Translations under genes and position numbers: made by a program
Shown: positions 1 through 5,366 of the stretch, one piece after another
How positions within the stretch are numbered: position 1 is the stretch's first letter
How the letters are laid out: the number at the start of each line of letters is the position of its first letter
The notes under the pieces: generated by a model
What the model was told of the DNA's origin: nothing
The model's database searches: none
Seen by the model: only the letters and a program-made list of their open reading frames with translations
DNA from: Candidatus Woesearchaeota archaeon
Lineage (GTDB): Archaea; Nanobdellota; Nanobdellia; UBA10117; WJKY01
Reading direction: 5' to 3'
Assembly (NCBI GenBank): GCA_014728835.1
Contig: WJKY01000028.1
Span: 1 to 6,790 of the forward strand
Length of the DNA: 6,790 nucleotides

Positions 1-1112
1 GAATAATTGGCTATGCGCTTGGCGATAGTTATATACGTGGCGAAGCTTCTGTGATTTTTACAGATAAGGATATTAAAAATTTAAAGGCATATGGTAAACT
101 AATAGAAGATGTTTTTCATATCAAAACGCGTATAATAAAGGCAGACAGGCAACGTTTATTTGCCAACAGTTACGCATTAGTTAGATTTTTGAAGATCTTA
201 TGCCCAGAAGTTTTCTTAAGAAGCTGGCAAAGAAGAGTACCTAAATTTATACAGAGATCACCTGCAAAAGAAGTTGCAGCATTTTTAGGCGGCTTATTTG
301 ATGCTGAAGGGCACATCAGTAAAAAAAATATCACTATCACTATGACTAGTAGACGGGTTATAGAAATTATCAAACATTTGTTACTTAGATTTGGGATTGT
401 AGCTCATCAAAAGTATGTAGAACATAGCAGTGGTTTCGCAGACACAGACGCTTATAGACTAAACATAGATGGGCAGAGATCTATATTAAATTTCGTTAAA
501 TATATCAAGCTGAATTCATCAGCTAAAAAGACAGAACTTAATAAATTAGCATCTAATGTTAAAAGAAAACAAAAACAAACGTACACCGATATTTTACCTA
601 TTCCAAAAACAATTCTTAGAAAATTAACTAAGGAACTAAAAATTAAAAAGGAAATGCGGATTTATCAGACTTGTTTATATACACACGGACTTACTATATA
701 CAAAGCAGAAGCCATGCTGGCTTTGTTTCAAGCCCGTCTAAATGAAATTAAGAATTTAGATATCTCTGAAAGAAATTTCTATAAAGCTAGATTATGTCTT
801 AAGATGCCTCGAAAAGCTTTGACTAAACAGCTAGGCTGCTCAGAAAAATTACTTGAACAGGTAGAGAAAAATAAAATTAAAAAATCTAAAATAGACAAAA
901 AGAAAATAGTCTCATTGCTGGAACAAGAAAAAAATAAAATTGTACAGAAATCTGAAACTTTGCTCAAAAAAATAAAAGAAATAATTGATTCAGATATATT
1001 TTTTGATGAAATATTGGAAATTGAAAAAGTAAAGTACAATGGAACAATGGTTTATGATTTAACAATTAATCCGCATTCTAACTATGTTGCTAACACATTT
1101 ATAACTCACAAC
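1..1112 (+). mobile_element. LAGLIDADG intein inside ppsA, 5'-partial
   Basis: This is a protein-splicing element with a homing endonuclease; its N-terminal splicing block lies left of the window. The first dodecapeptide motif, IIGYALGDSY, begins at base 3 with its catalytic Asp at 24-26. The second, AAFLGGLFDAEG, is at 276-311 with its catalytic Glu at 306-308. Both metal-binding acids are present, so the nuclease is plausibly active. After the endonuclease comes a Lys-rich, largely helical stretch (about 590-1000) starting DILPIPKTILRKL. It resembles the linker between the endonuclease and C-terminal splicing domain in other archaeal inteins. The splicing end shows VYDLTINPHSNYVANTF (block F), then ITHN with penultimate His and terminal Asn at 1107-1112. 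The +1 extein residue is Ser (1113-1115). Insertion is just before SGVMF, a conserved strand of the ATP-binding domain, fitting the intein habit of occupying conserved sites. The right boundary is firm; the left one is not visible. Confidence 0.95.
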
Positions 1113-2858
1113 TCAGGTGTCATGTTTTCAATTAATCCTGCTACTAATAATAAAGAACAAGTTGTAATAGAAGCTGCATATGGTTTAGGCGAGGCAGTTG
1201 TTTCTGGATCTGTAAATCCAAATACATACATTGTAAATAAAAAAACAAAAGAAATTTTGGAAAAAGATATTCCAGGTCAGGACTTTAAAATCATTAGAGA
1301 CCCAAACACAAACAAAAACATTAAAGCTGATGTAAGTGAAGAAGAAAAAGAAAAACAAGTTTTAACAGATGCTGAAGTAAAATCACTTGCTGGCCTTGCA
1401 AACAGAGTTGAAAAACATTATGATTATCCACAGGACATGGAATGGGCAATTGAAAGAAATAAACTTTATCTTGTGCAAACCCGTCCAGTTACAACTGTTA
1501 AAAAAGTTAAAAGCGCAGAAGCAGAGCAAATAAAAGGTGAGCAAATTCTAAAAGGGCTTGCTGCAAGCCCTGGAGTTCATTCTGGAACTGTAAAGATTTT
1601 GCGCTCTGCTGATGAATTAAGTAAATTACAACAAGGTGAAGTTCTTGTAACTAAAATGACTAATCCTGATTTTGTCCCTGCAATGCAGCGCGCAGCAGCA
1701 ATTGTTACAGATGAAGGAGGCATAACAAGTCACGCCGCAATTGTTTCCAGAGAAATGGGAGTTCCTTGTGTAGTCGGAACTAAAGAAGCAACTCAAAAAC
1801 TAAAAGATGGTGATGAAATTACAGTTGACGGCTCCAAAGGTTTGGTTTACAAAGGAAAAGTAGAGGTTGCTGAAGAAAAACCTAAAGAAGAAGTTGCAAT
1901 TTCCAAACAAAAACTAGTTACAGCAACTGAAGTTTATGTTATAATGGATCTGCCGCAGTTTGCAGAGCGAGCAGCTAAAACAGGTGCAGATGGTGTTGGA
2001 CTTTTAAGGCTTGAAGGAATTATAGCTTCTGGTAAAATTCACCCAGCAAAGTATTTGAAAGAAAACAGATTAGATGAATATACTAATTTATTAGCTGACG
2101 GAATTAAAAAAATCGCAACCTTGTTCAGAGATAAAACAGTATGGGTGCGAACATCTGACATTCGCACAGATGAATACAGAGGTTTAGAAGGCGGAGAATC
2201 AGAACCAAAAGAAGCTAACCCAATGATTGGTTGGCATGGAATCAGAAGAAGCCTTTCACAGCCAGAGCTTTTGAAAGCTGAATTTGCAGCTTTAAAAAAA
2301 GTTCATGAAGCTGGCTTAGAAAAAGTTGGAGTAATGATTCCGTTTGTAATTTCTGTTGATGAATTAAAAAAAGCAAAAGAACTTTGTAAGGAAGTTGGAT
2401 TAGAGCCGCGCAGAGATATTGAGTTTGGTGTAATGATTGAAACACCAGCAGCATCATTAATTATTAATGATTTATGTGACGAAGGAATTGATTTTATTAG
2501 TTTAGGTACAAATGATTTAACACAAACAACATTAGGTATTGACAGGAATAATGAAAATATTGCTGGCTTATATGACTGGAATCATCCTGCTGTGAAAGCT
2601 TTAGTAAGTCAGGTAATTAAAGTTTGTAAAGCACATAAAGTTCATACTTCTATTTGCGGGCAAGCAGGTAGTGATCCAAAGTTTGTACCATTTTTAATTA
2701 AATGTGGAATTGGTTCTGTGTCTGCAAATCCAGATGCAGTTTCAAAAATACGCGAACTCATTTACGAAGAAGAAAAAAAGCTTTTGTTAGAAGCTGCAAG
2801 AGAACACGAAGAAAAGCAGTCTAAAGCTAGTAATGAAAACGAACACATGCAAAGCTAA
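1..2858 (+). CDS. ppsA: Phosphoenolpyruvate synthase, intein-containing, 5'-partial
   Basis: PEP synthase (pyruvate, water dikinase) makes PEP from pyruvate and ATP with release of AMP and phosphate, feeding gluconeogenesis in the cytoplasm. The frame is open to the left edge (first full codon at 3), so the GTG at 51 is not a start. Codons up to N at 1110-1112 are intein. From S at 1113 the enzyme resumes with SGVMFSINPA and AAYGLGEAVVSG, typical of the PPDK/PpsA ATP-binding domain, which ends near QTRPV (1476-1490). The swivelling phosphohistidine domain follows, with GGITSHAAI and the catalytic His at 1731-1733. The C-terminal PEP/pyruvate TIM barrel has VRTSDIRTDEYRG (substrate Arg at 2148-2150), EANPMIGWHG, and SICGQ with the catalytic Cys at 2655-2657. 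The visible C-extein is 581 residues of an enzyme that is usually about 750-820. All expected catalytic residues in the visible part are intact, so spliced product should be active. Confidence in the family is very high. Confidence 0.97.
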   Translation, partial: IIGYALGDSYIRGEASVIFTDKDIKNLKAYGKLIEDVFHIKTRIIKADRQRLFANSYALVRFLKILCPEVFLRSWQRRVPKFIQRSPAKEVAAFLGGLFDAEGHISKKNITITMTSRRVIEIIKHLLLRFGIVAHQKYVEHSSGFADTDAYRLNIDGQRSILNFVKYIKLNSSAKKTELNKLASNVKRKQKQTYTDILPIPKTILRKLTKELKIKKEMRIYQTCLYTHGLTIYKAEAMLALFQARLNEIKNLDISERNFYKARLCLKMPRKALTKQLGCSEKLLEQVEKNKIKKSKIDKKKIVSLLEQEKNKIVQKSETLLKKIKEIIDSDIFFDEILEIEKVKYNGTMVYDLTINPHSNYVANTFITHNSGVMFSINPATNNKEQVVIEAAYGLGEAVVSGSVNPNTYIVNKKTKEILEKDIPGQDFKIIRDPNTNKNIKADVSEEEKEKQVLTDAEVKSLAGLANRVEKHYDYPQDMEWAIERNKLYLVQTRPVTTVKKVKSAEAEQIKGEQILKGLAASPGVHSGTVKILRSADELSKLQQGEVLVTKMTNPDFVPAMQRAAAIVTDEGGITSHAAIVSREMGVPCVVGTKEATQKLKDGDEITVDGSKGLVYKGKVEVAEEKPKEEVAISKQKLVTATEVYVIMDLPQFAERAAKTGADGVGLLRLEGIIASGKIHPAKYLKENRLDEYTNLLADGIKKIATLFRDKTVWVRTSDIRTDEYRGLEGGESEPKEANPMIGWHGIRRSLSQPELLKAEFAALKKVHEAGLEKVGVMIPFVISVDELKKAKELCKEVGLEPRRDIEFGVMIETPAASLIINDLCDEGIDFISLGTNDLTQTTLGIDRNNENIAGLYDWNHPAVKALVSQVIKVCKAHKVHTSICGQAGSDPKFVPFLIKCGIGSVSANPDAVSKIRELIYEEEKKLLLEAAREHEEKQSKASNENEHMQS

Positions 2859-2938
2859 TTTTACGATTTGTGGAGAAAAACAAGTTTATTCTATCACAAT
2901 TCATGTTCAAAAATGCGAGAGAAACACAAACTACTTTG

Positions 2939-2968
2939 TTTTTTCACCTTTAATAACTTTTTTGTTTT
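2939..2968 (+). terminator. Possible oligo-T termination region after ppsA
   Basis: Three T tracts (2939-2944, 2958-2963 and 2965-2968) lie 80-110 bp after the ppsA stop with no convincing hairpin before them. Archaeal RNA polymerase can terminate on T tracts alone, and these are the only candidates before the next promoter. The call rests on base composition only and is weak. The rest of 2859-2980 shows no gene or repeat that I can support. Confidence 0.3.
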
Positions 2969-2982
2969 GTAGCAAATAAAGA

Positions 2983-2990
2983 TTTATAAA
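2983..2990 (+). promoter_or_regulatory. TATA box for the zinc-module gene
   Basis: TTTATAAA is a textbook archaeal TATA box. Its centre is 27-28 nt before the ATG at 3014, which puts the expected transcription start at or next to the A of the ATG. This predicts a leaderless mRNA and favours ATG 3014 over the in-frame TTG at 3002. Confidence 0.7.
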
Positions 2991-3013
2991 GCAACTTTTT
3001 TTTGTGTATATTA

Positions 3014-3361
3014 ATGTTAAAGTCAGGCGAGTGTTCAGTGTGCAAAAAACAAATAATTACACCAGTATGTATACTTTGTTTAACTGATGAAATAGAATCT
3101 TGGGTTGACAATAATAAAGTTTCTTTAGTTAAAGAATACAGAATTTATGCAAGAGATGTTATGGAAAAAATCAGACCAAAGCAAATACTAAAATGTTCTG
3201 TTTGCCGCTCAAACGCAACTTGTAATATTTGTCCTGTTTGTTTTGCAGAGAAAATTTTTAACTGGTTAGCTAAAAAAGATAAAAAACTTGCAACAAACTT
3301 TGCAAAAGACTTTAAGAAAAATCTAAAACAAATTCAACCAGGAAGACAGCTTTTTGCCTAA
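3014..3361 (+). CDS. Tandemly duplicated zinc-ribbon/helix protein, function unknown
   Basis: A 115-aa soluble, Lys-rich protein with nine cysteines and no signal peptide or membrane segment. Two modules align without gaps at an offset of 54 residues. Module 1 has Cys at 7, 10, 19 and 22; module 2 has Cys at 61, 64, 73 and 76. The spacing C-x2-C-x8-C-x2-C is identical, each opens with CSVC, and each is followed by a helical tail with a conserved Trp (30/84) and a closing I-x-P (53-55/107-109). Eleven of 49 aligned positions are identical by eye. Each module should bind one structural zinc. A ninth Cys at 70 lies inside the second knuckle. I do not recognise a named family; a nucleic-acid or protein adaptor role would be a guess. 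ATG 3014 is chosen because the TATA box predicts a leaderless start there; TTG 3002 would add four residues. The stop overlaps the stop of the convergent neighbour by 4 bp. Confidence 0.85.
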   Translation: MLKSGECSVCKKQIITPVCILCLTDEIESWVDNNKVSLVKEYRIYARDVMEKIRPKQILKCSVCRSNATCNICPVCFAEKIFNWLAKKDKKLATNFAKDFKKNLKQIQPGRQLFA

Positions 3362-3951
3362 AAGTTTATTTTTTCTAAAATATCCTCTATAGAATGTTTT
3401 TGATTTTGCAAAATATCTACACAATAATCTATTCTGTCATTTATGTCCTTGTCAGCAAAAACTTGAAAGTGTTTCATGTTATATAGAATTAAACTATTAA
3501 TTAAGAATCTTGAGTAATTTTTACCCCACACATCAATTAGATTTGTAAGCTTCCAACAACATAGATATTTATCAAAATAATTCTCTAAATTTTGAATGTC
3601 TTTTTTCTCAAATTTTGGCGGATCAAAAAATAAGCCATTAGTCCACATTATATTATCAAATGCAGCTTCAATAAATAAGTGAGCTCTATGTTCACCTACT
3701 TCTCTTTTGATACTTTTTGGCGCTAATTGATAACAATATCCAAGTTCAGTAAATTCATCTACTGCGATGTGTAAATTATATGCTTCTTTAAAATCAGAAT
3801 CTTCATAATTTATTAATGTTTTATGTGTTTCTTCAAATGTAAAGTTTGGAAATAATGCTAAAAAATCTGGAGCAACTGAGCCTGCTGCTATTTCATTTGT
3901 TAATTTTCCAAAATGTTTTTCTGCAACATAAAGATGTGCGAACGGATACAT
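3358..3951 (-). CDS. Zinc-dependent phospholipase C-like protein
   Basis: A 197-aa protein resembling the zinc-dependent phospholipase C / S1-P1 nuclease-like fold (PF00882 type) by motif order. The N terminus reads FAHLYVAEKHF (His 6, His 13), followed by GSVAPDF (Asp 29), His 43 in ETHK, HIAVDEF (His 61, Asp 65, an HxxxD pair) and HRAHLFIEAAFD (His 88, His 91, Glu 95, an HxxxE pair). In the family, such His/Asp/Glu pairs hold a trinuclear zinc site. No signal peptide is seen, so it is probably cytoplasmic, unlike secreted bacterial phospholipases. Its substrate cannot be read from sequence; a phosphoester hydrolase is the cautious call. It is the second gene of a minus-strand operon: its ATG lies 10 bp after the stop of the DUF357 gene, with a GAGGT ribosome site in between. 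Its TAG stop overlaps the convergent gene. The family assignment is from motifs recognised by eye. Confidence 0.75.
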   Translation of the reverse strand: MYPFAHLYVAEKHFGKLTNEIAAGSVAPDFLALFPNFTFEETHKTLINYEDSDFKEAYNLHIAVDEFTELGYCYQLAPKSIKREVGEHRAHLFIEAAFDNIMWTNGLFFDPPKFEKKDIQNLENYFDKYLCCWKLTNLIDVWGKNYSRFLINSLILYNMKHFQVFADKDINDRIDYCVDILQNQKHSIEDILEKINF

Positions 3952-3955
3952 TGTT

Positions 3956-3960
3956 ACCTC
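3956..3960 (-). promoter_or_regulatory. Ribosome binding site of the PLC-like gene
   Basis: Read on the minus strand, GAGGT sits 4 nt before the ATG at 3951 and right next to the TAA stop of the upstream DUF357 gene (3962-3964). As an internal operon gene it uses a Shine-Dalgarno site, whereas the first gene of this operon appears leaderless. This supports the chosen start. Confidence 0.75.
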
Positions 3961-3961
3961 A

Positions 3962-4219
3962 TTATACTGTGAACCATTTTTCTTGTTCCCTTGGAACTGA
4001 AAAATAATTTAGTTTTAAACCAAAATCAATATATGCCCAAGCAATAACAGCTGCTTCAAAAGCTTCAATATATTTTTTCTTTTCCAGAAAATGTTTGCTG
4101 TCATCAAAATAGTTTTTTGCAAAGTCGTAAAATTGATTTCCTTTTTTGACTTCTAAACTATCAAATACTTTTTGCATTCTTTTGATTTCTTTTTCTGCGT
4201 TTTGTTTTAAATTAGTCAT
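3962..4219 (-). CDS. DUF357 family helical protein
   Basis: An 85-aa, all-helical, charged protein matching the archaeal DUF357 family (PF04010) by its characteristic core: FYDFAKNYFDDSKHFLEKKK, then IEAFEAAVIAWAYIDFGLKL. The family signature is a Tyr/Asp-rich helix (D-x-x-hFLE), a 'dy-x-AFE' turn, and a second helix with A-h-h-D-h-G. No function is established for the family. There is no signal peptide and no membrane helix. The reading frame extends upstream to an ATG at 4309, but that extension is a Phe/Ser-rich run overlapping dph2 on the other strand. The ATG at 4219 (MTNLKQ) fits the family's length and sits 27 nt downstream of a TATA box, so it is preferred and implies a leaderless mRNA. 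It is first in an operon with the PLC-like gene 10 bp downstream. Confidence 0.85.
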   Translation of the reverse strand: MTNLKQNAEKEIKRMQKVFDSLEVKKGNQFYDFAKNYFDDSKHFLEKKKYIEAFEAAVIAWAYIDFGLKLNYFSVPREQEKWFTV

Positions 4220-4253
4220 AAGCTTTAAAAAGTGAATTAAAGTTTTAAATTTA
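4220..4253. promoter_or_regulatory. Interlocked divergent promoters (DUF357 gene / dph2)
   Basis: The whole space between the two divergent start codons is 34 bp. It holds TTTAAAA at 4224-4230 (TATA for dph2, centre 27 nt before ATG 4254) and its inverted copy TTTTAAA at 4243-4249 (TATA for the minus-strand gene, centre 27 nt before its ATG at 4219). Both transcripts should be leaderless. The symmetry axis of the boxes (4236.5) coincides with that of the two start codons. Each box lies within the initiation region of the opposite promoter, so two initiation complexes are unlikely to fit at once. Confidence 0.7.
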
Positions 4254-4508
4254 ATGGAATACGACTTAGAGCTGGAAAAAATAAAAAAGAAAATAAAAGA
4301 GAATAACATACAAAGGGTTTGCCTGCAATTGCCAGATGGATTAAAGCCAAAAGCAACTGAAATAGCTCAGGAGCTAGAAAAAGACACAGATGCGAAGATG
4401 TTGATTTGGGCAGGTTCAAATTTTGGAGCTTGCGATGTTCCAGTTCAGCTTGAGAAACTTGGAGTTGATATATTAATTAATTTTGGCCATTCACAATTTA
4501 GAAAATAA
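4254..4508 (+). CDS. dph2: Truncated Dph2-like diphthamide synthase, N-terminal domain only
   Basis: The 84 residues match the start of archaeal Dph2, the radical-SAM-like iron-sulfur enzyme that transfers a 3-amino-3-carboxypropyl group to the His of elongation factor 2 in diphthamide synthesis. Diagnostic pieces are YDLELEKIKKKI, VCLQLPDGLK, SNFGACDVP and INFGHSQF. Cys 60 in GACD corresponds to the first of three cluster-binding Cys of the family. The normal protein has about 320-340 residues in three similar domains; here the frame ends at TAA 4506-4508, right after the first domain's GHS motif. None of the three forward frames downstream continues the family, so this is a deletion or a split gene, not a simple frameshift. 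The visible codons show no decay and the promoter looks intact. It cannot form a complete active site alone: either a recent pseudogene, a split gene with the rest elsewhere, or an assembly join. Start: ATG 27 nt from the TATA centre. Confidence 0.85.
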   Translation: MEYDLELEKIKKKIKENNIQRVCLQLPDGLKPKATEIAQELEKDTDAKMLIWAGSNFGACDVPVQLEKLGVDILINFGHSQFRK

Positions 4509-4553
4509 TATTTTCTTACCATATTGCAAATAATTCCCCTCAAAAGAACAAAA

Positions 4554-4589
4554 TTTTAAATAAGACAAAATATAATTTTGTGTCGAGGT
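4554..4589 (+). promoter_or_regulatory. Promoter and ribosome site of first small membrane protein gene
   Basis: A TATA-like TTTTAAAT at 4554-4561 predicts transcription starting about 4584. GAGGT at 4585-4589 is a Shine-Dalgarno site 4 nt before ATG 4594. The predicted leader would thus be only about 10 nt and begin at the ribosome site. The ribosome site is firm; the TATA call is moderate because the area is AT-rich throughout. Confidence 0.6.
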
Positions 4590-4593
4590 AAAA

Positions 4594-4881
4594 ATGGCAA
4601 TTGAAAGCACTATTTGGGGAATAACACTTGGATTATTAGCTTCTCTGGTGCTATTAAGATATAGTGGTTTTTTAGACCACGTGAAAAAAGCAATAGCTTT
4701 CATTGCTGCAGGAGTTTTGTTTTATATAATTGATATTGCATGGAACGCAGGAACTTTTGCAACAAAAATAGCATCAAGTGCTGCTGGATGGCTTACATTT
4801 GTTTGGGAATTAGTTGCGTTTATACTAATTATTGTAGGAGCTATTTGGGGAGCAGCAGAGCTGATAATTAAAACACAGTAA
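4594..4881 (+). CDS. Small three-helix membrane protein (paralogue A)
   Basis: A 95-aa hydrophobic protein with three predicted membrane segments, at about residues 6-21, 33-51 and 66-89. The loop between segments 1 and 2, RYSGFLDHVKK (22-32), is positively charged and likely cytoplasmic. There is no cleavable signal peptide. It is a paralogue of the gene at 5074-5358: with a one-residue offset the loop matches KYSGYVDRLKK, and helix 3 shares AFILxxxGAI. I do not recognise a named family, and no enzymatic residues are apparent. The size and fold could suit a small pilin-like, transporter-subunit or envelope-structural protein, but nothing in sequence decides between these. It has a clear GAGGT site before its ATG, its own promoter, and a strong double-hairpin terminator directly downstream, so it is probably transcribed alone. 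Confidence 0.85.
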   Translation: MAIESTIWGITLGLLASLVLLRYSGFLDHVKKAIAFIAAGVLFYIIDIAWNAGTFATKIASSAAGWLTFVWELVAFILIIVGAIWGAAELIIKTQ

Positions 4882-4893
4882 CTTTTTTAATTT

Positions 4894-4943
4894 CCCACGT
4901 CAGTGGGCGCAACAGAAGAGTTTTCTTCTGGTTGTGTTTTTTT
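4894..4943 (+). terminator. Tandem hairpins plus T tract after paralogue A
   Basis: Hairpin 1: CCCAC (4894-4898), loop GTCA, GTGGG (4903-4907). Hairpin 2: CAGAAGA (4913-4919), loop GTTT, TCTTCTG (4924-4930), extended by CAA/TTG (4910-4912 / 4932-4934) across one bulged G. Seven Ts follow at 4937-4943. This looks like an intrinsic terminator with an extra 5' hairpin that may protect the mRNA end. It begins only 12 bp after the stop codon. Confidence 0.75.
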
Positions 4944-4991
4944 ATTTTTAAATCGTAATTTATTTACAGTAGTTAAAACTGTTAGAAAAAG

Positions 4992-4999
4992 TTTATAAA
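4992..4999 (+). promoter_or_regulatory. TATA box of paralogue B
   Basis: TTTATAAA, identical to the box before the zinc-module gene, predicts transcription starting near 5022. That leaves a leader of about 50 nt before ATG 5074, the longest leader in the window. Confidence 0.7.
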
Positions 5000-5021
5000 T
5001 GATTTAATTTTTATTTGTTGT

Positions 5022-5073
5022 AAGGCCACTGGAACGATAAAGTTCCGCGGCGCTAAAACCAAAAGGTGAACAA
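5022..5073 (+). promoter_or_regulatory. Structured 5' leader of paralogue B with ribosome site
   Basis: The predicted leader is locally GC-rich in a very AT-rich setting. It contains GGAAC (5031-5035), a six-base loop and GTTCC (5042-5046), a 5-bp stem that a T-G wobble can extend. A GC-rich patch (5046-5053) follows, then the Shine-Dalgarno AGGTGA at 5064-5069, 4 nt before the ATG. The ribosome site is solid. Whether the hairpin regulates or merely stabilises the mRNA is unknown, and it matches no riboswitch that I recognise. Confidence 0.5.
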
Positions 5074-5358
5074 ATGGTATTTGAAGGAACACTAGGAGTT
5101 GGCGTCGGTATTCTGTTGGGACTAGCATTCCTAAAGTACAGCGGATACGTCGACAGACTGAAAAAAGAACTAGGTTACGTTGGTTCTGGTGCAGTATTTT
5201 TACTGCTTTCATCTGTTTTAGATGTTGTAAGCTCTAATGTCCCAGCTATTCAGAATGCTGTAATGTGGATAAACATAATATTTTACGTAATTGCGTTTAT
5301 CCTTGTATTAATTGGCGCCATTGCAATGGCTATCACAATTTTCAGCAAACTAAAATAG
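5074..5358 (+). CDS. Small three-helix membrane protein (paralogue B)
   Basis: A 94-aa membrane protein with segments at about residues 5-20, 33-52 and 63-89 and a positively charged loop KYSGYVDRLKK (21-31). It aligns end to end with the protein at 4594-4881 at a one-residue offset, so the two are tandem paralogues from an old duplication: helices are diverged, the loop and AFILVLIGAI are conserved. Codon choice differs from neighbouring genes, with more C-ending codons (TAC, GTC, GAC, AGC, TTC) near the start. With a perfect TATA box, a good ribosome site and a strong terminator, this suggests high expression; that is inference. No named family is recognised. The paired copies could form a hetero-oligomer or be alternative versions of one envelope component. 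Confidence 0.85.
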   Translation: MVFEGTLGVGVGILLGLAFLKYSGYVDRLKKELGYVGSGAVFLLLSSVLDVVSSNVPAIQNAVMWINIIFYVIAFILVLIGAIAMAITIFSKLK

Positions 5359-5366
5359 ACCATTGC

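Noticed and set aside
51..53. GTG as the start of the PEP synthase/intein reading frame
   Set aside because: The frame is open to the window edge, and the codons before it encode the first LAGLIDADG motif, so translation starts upstream.
170..1039. Minus-strand open frames within the intein region
   Set aside because: They are antisense to a well-supported intein coding frame, have no recognisable protein features, and have no promoter or ribosome site.
3002..3004. TTG as the start of the zinc-module protein
   Set aside because: The TATA box at 2983-2990 predicts transcription beginning at about 3013-3014, downstream of this TTG; ATG 3014 fits a leaderless start.
4220..4309. N-terminal extension of the DUF357 protein to an ATG at 4309
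   Set aside because: The extra residues are a Phe/Ser-rich antisense reading of dph2, would abolish the shared promoter region, and lie outside the DUF357 domain.
4500..4516. Inverted repeat AGAAAAT/ATTTTCT spanning the truncated dph2 stop as a terminator or recombination site
   Set aside because: It is almost pure A/T, 7 bp, has no following T tract, and is expected by chance in such AT-rich sequence.
4509..4593. Frameshifted continuation of dph2
   Set aside because: All three forward frames were read; none shows Dph2 second-domain motifs, and all meet stops before or around the next gene's ribosome site.
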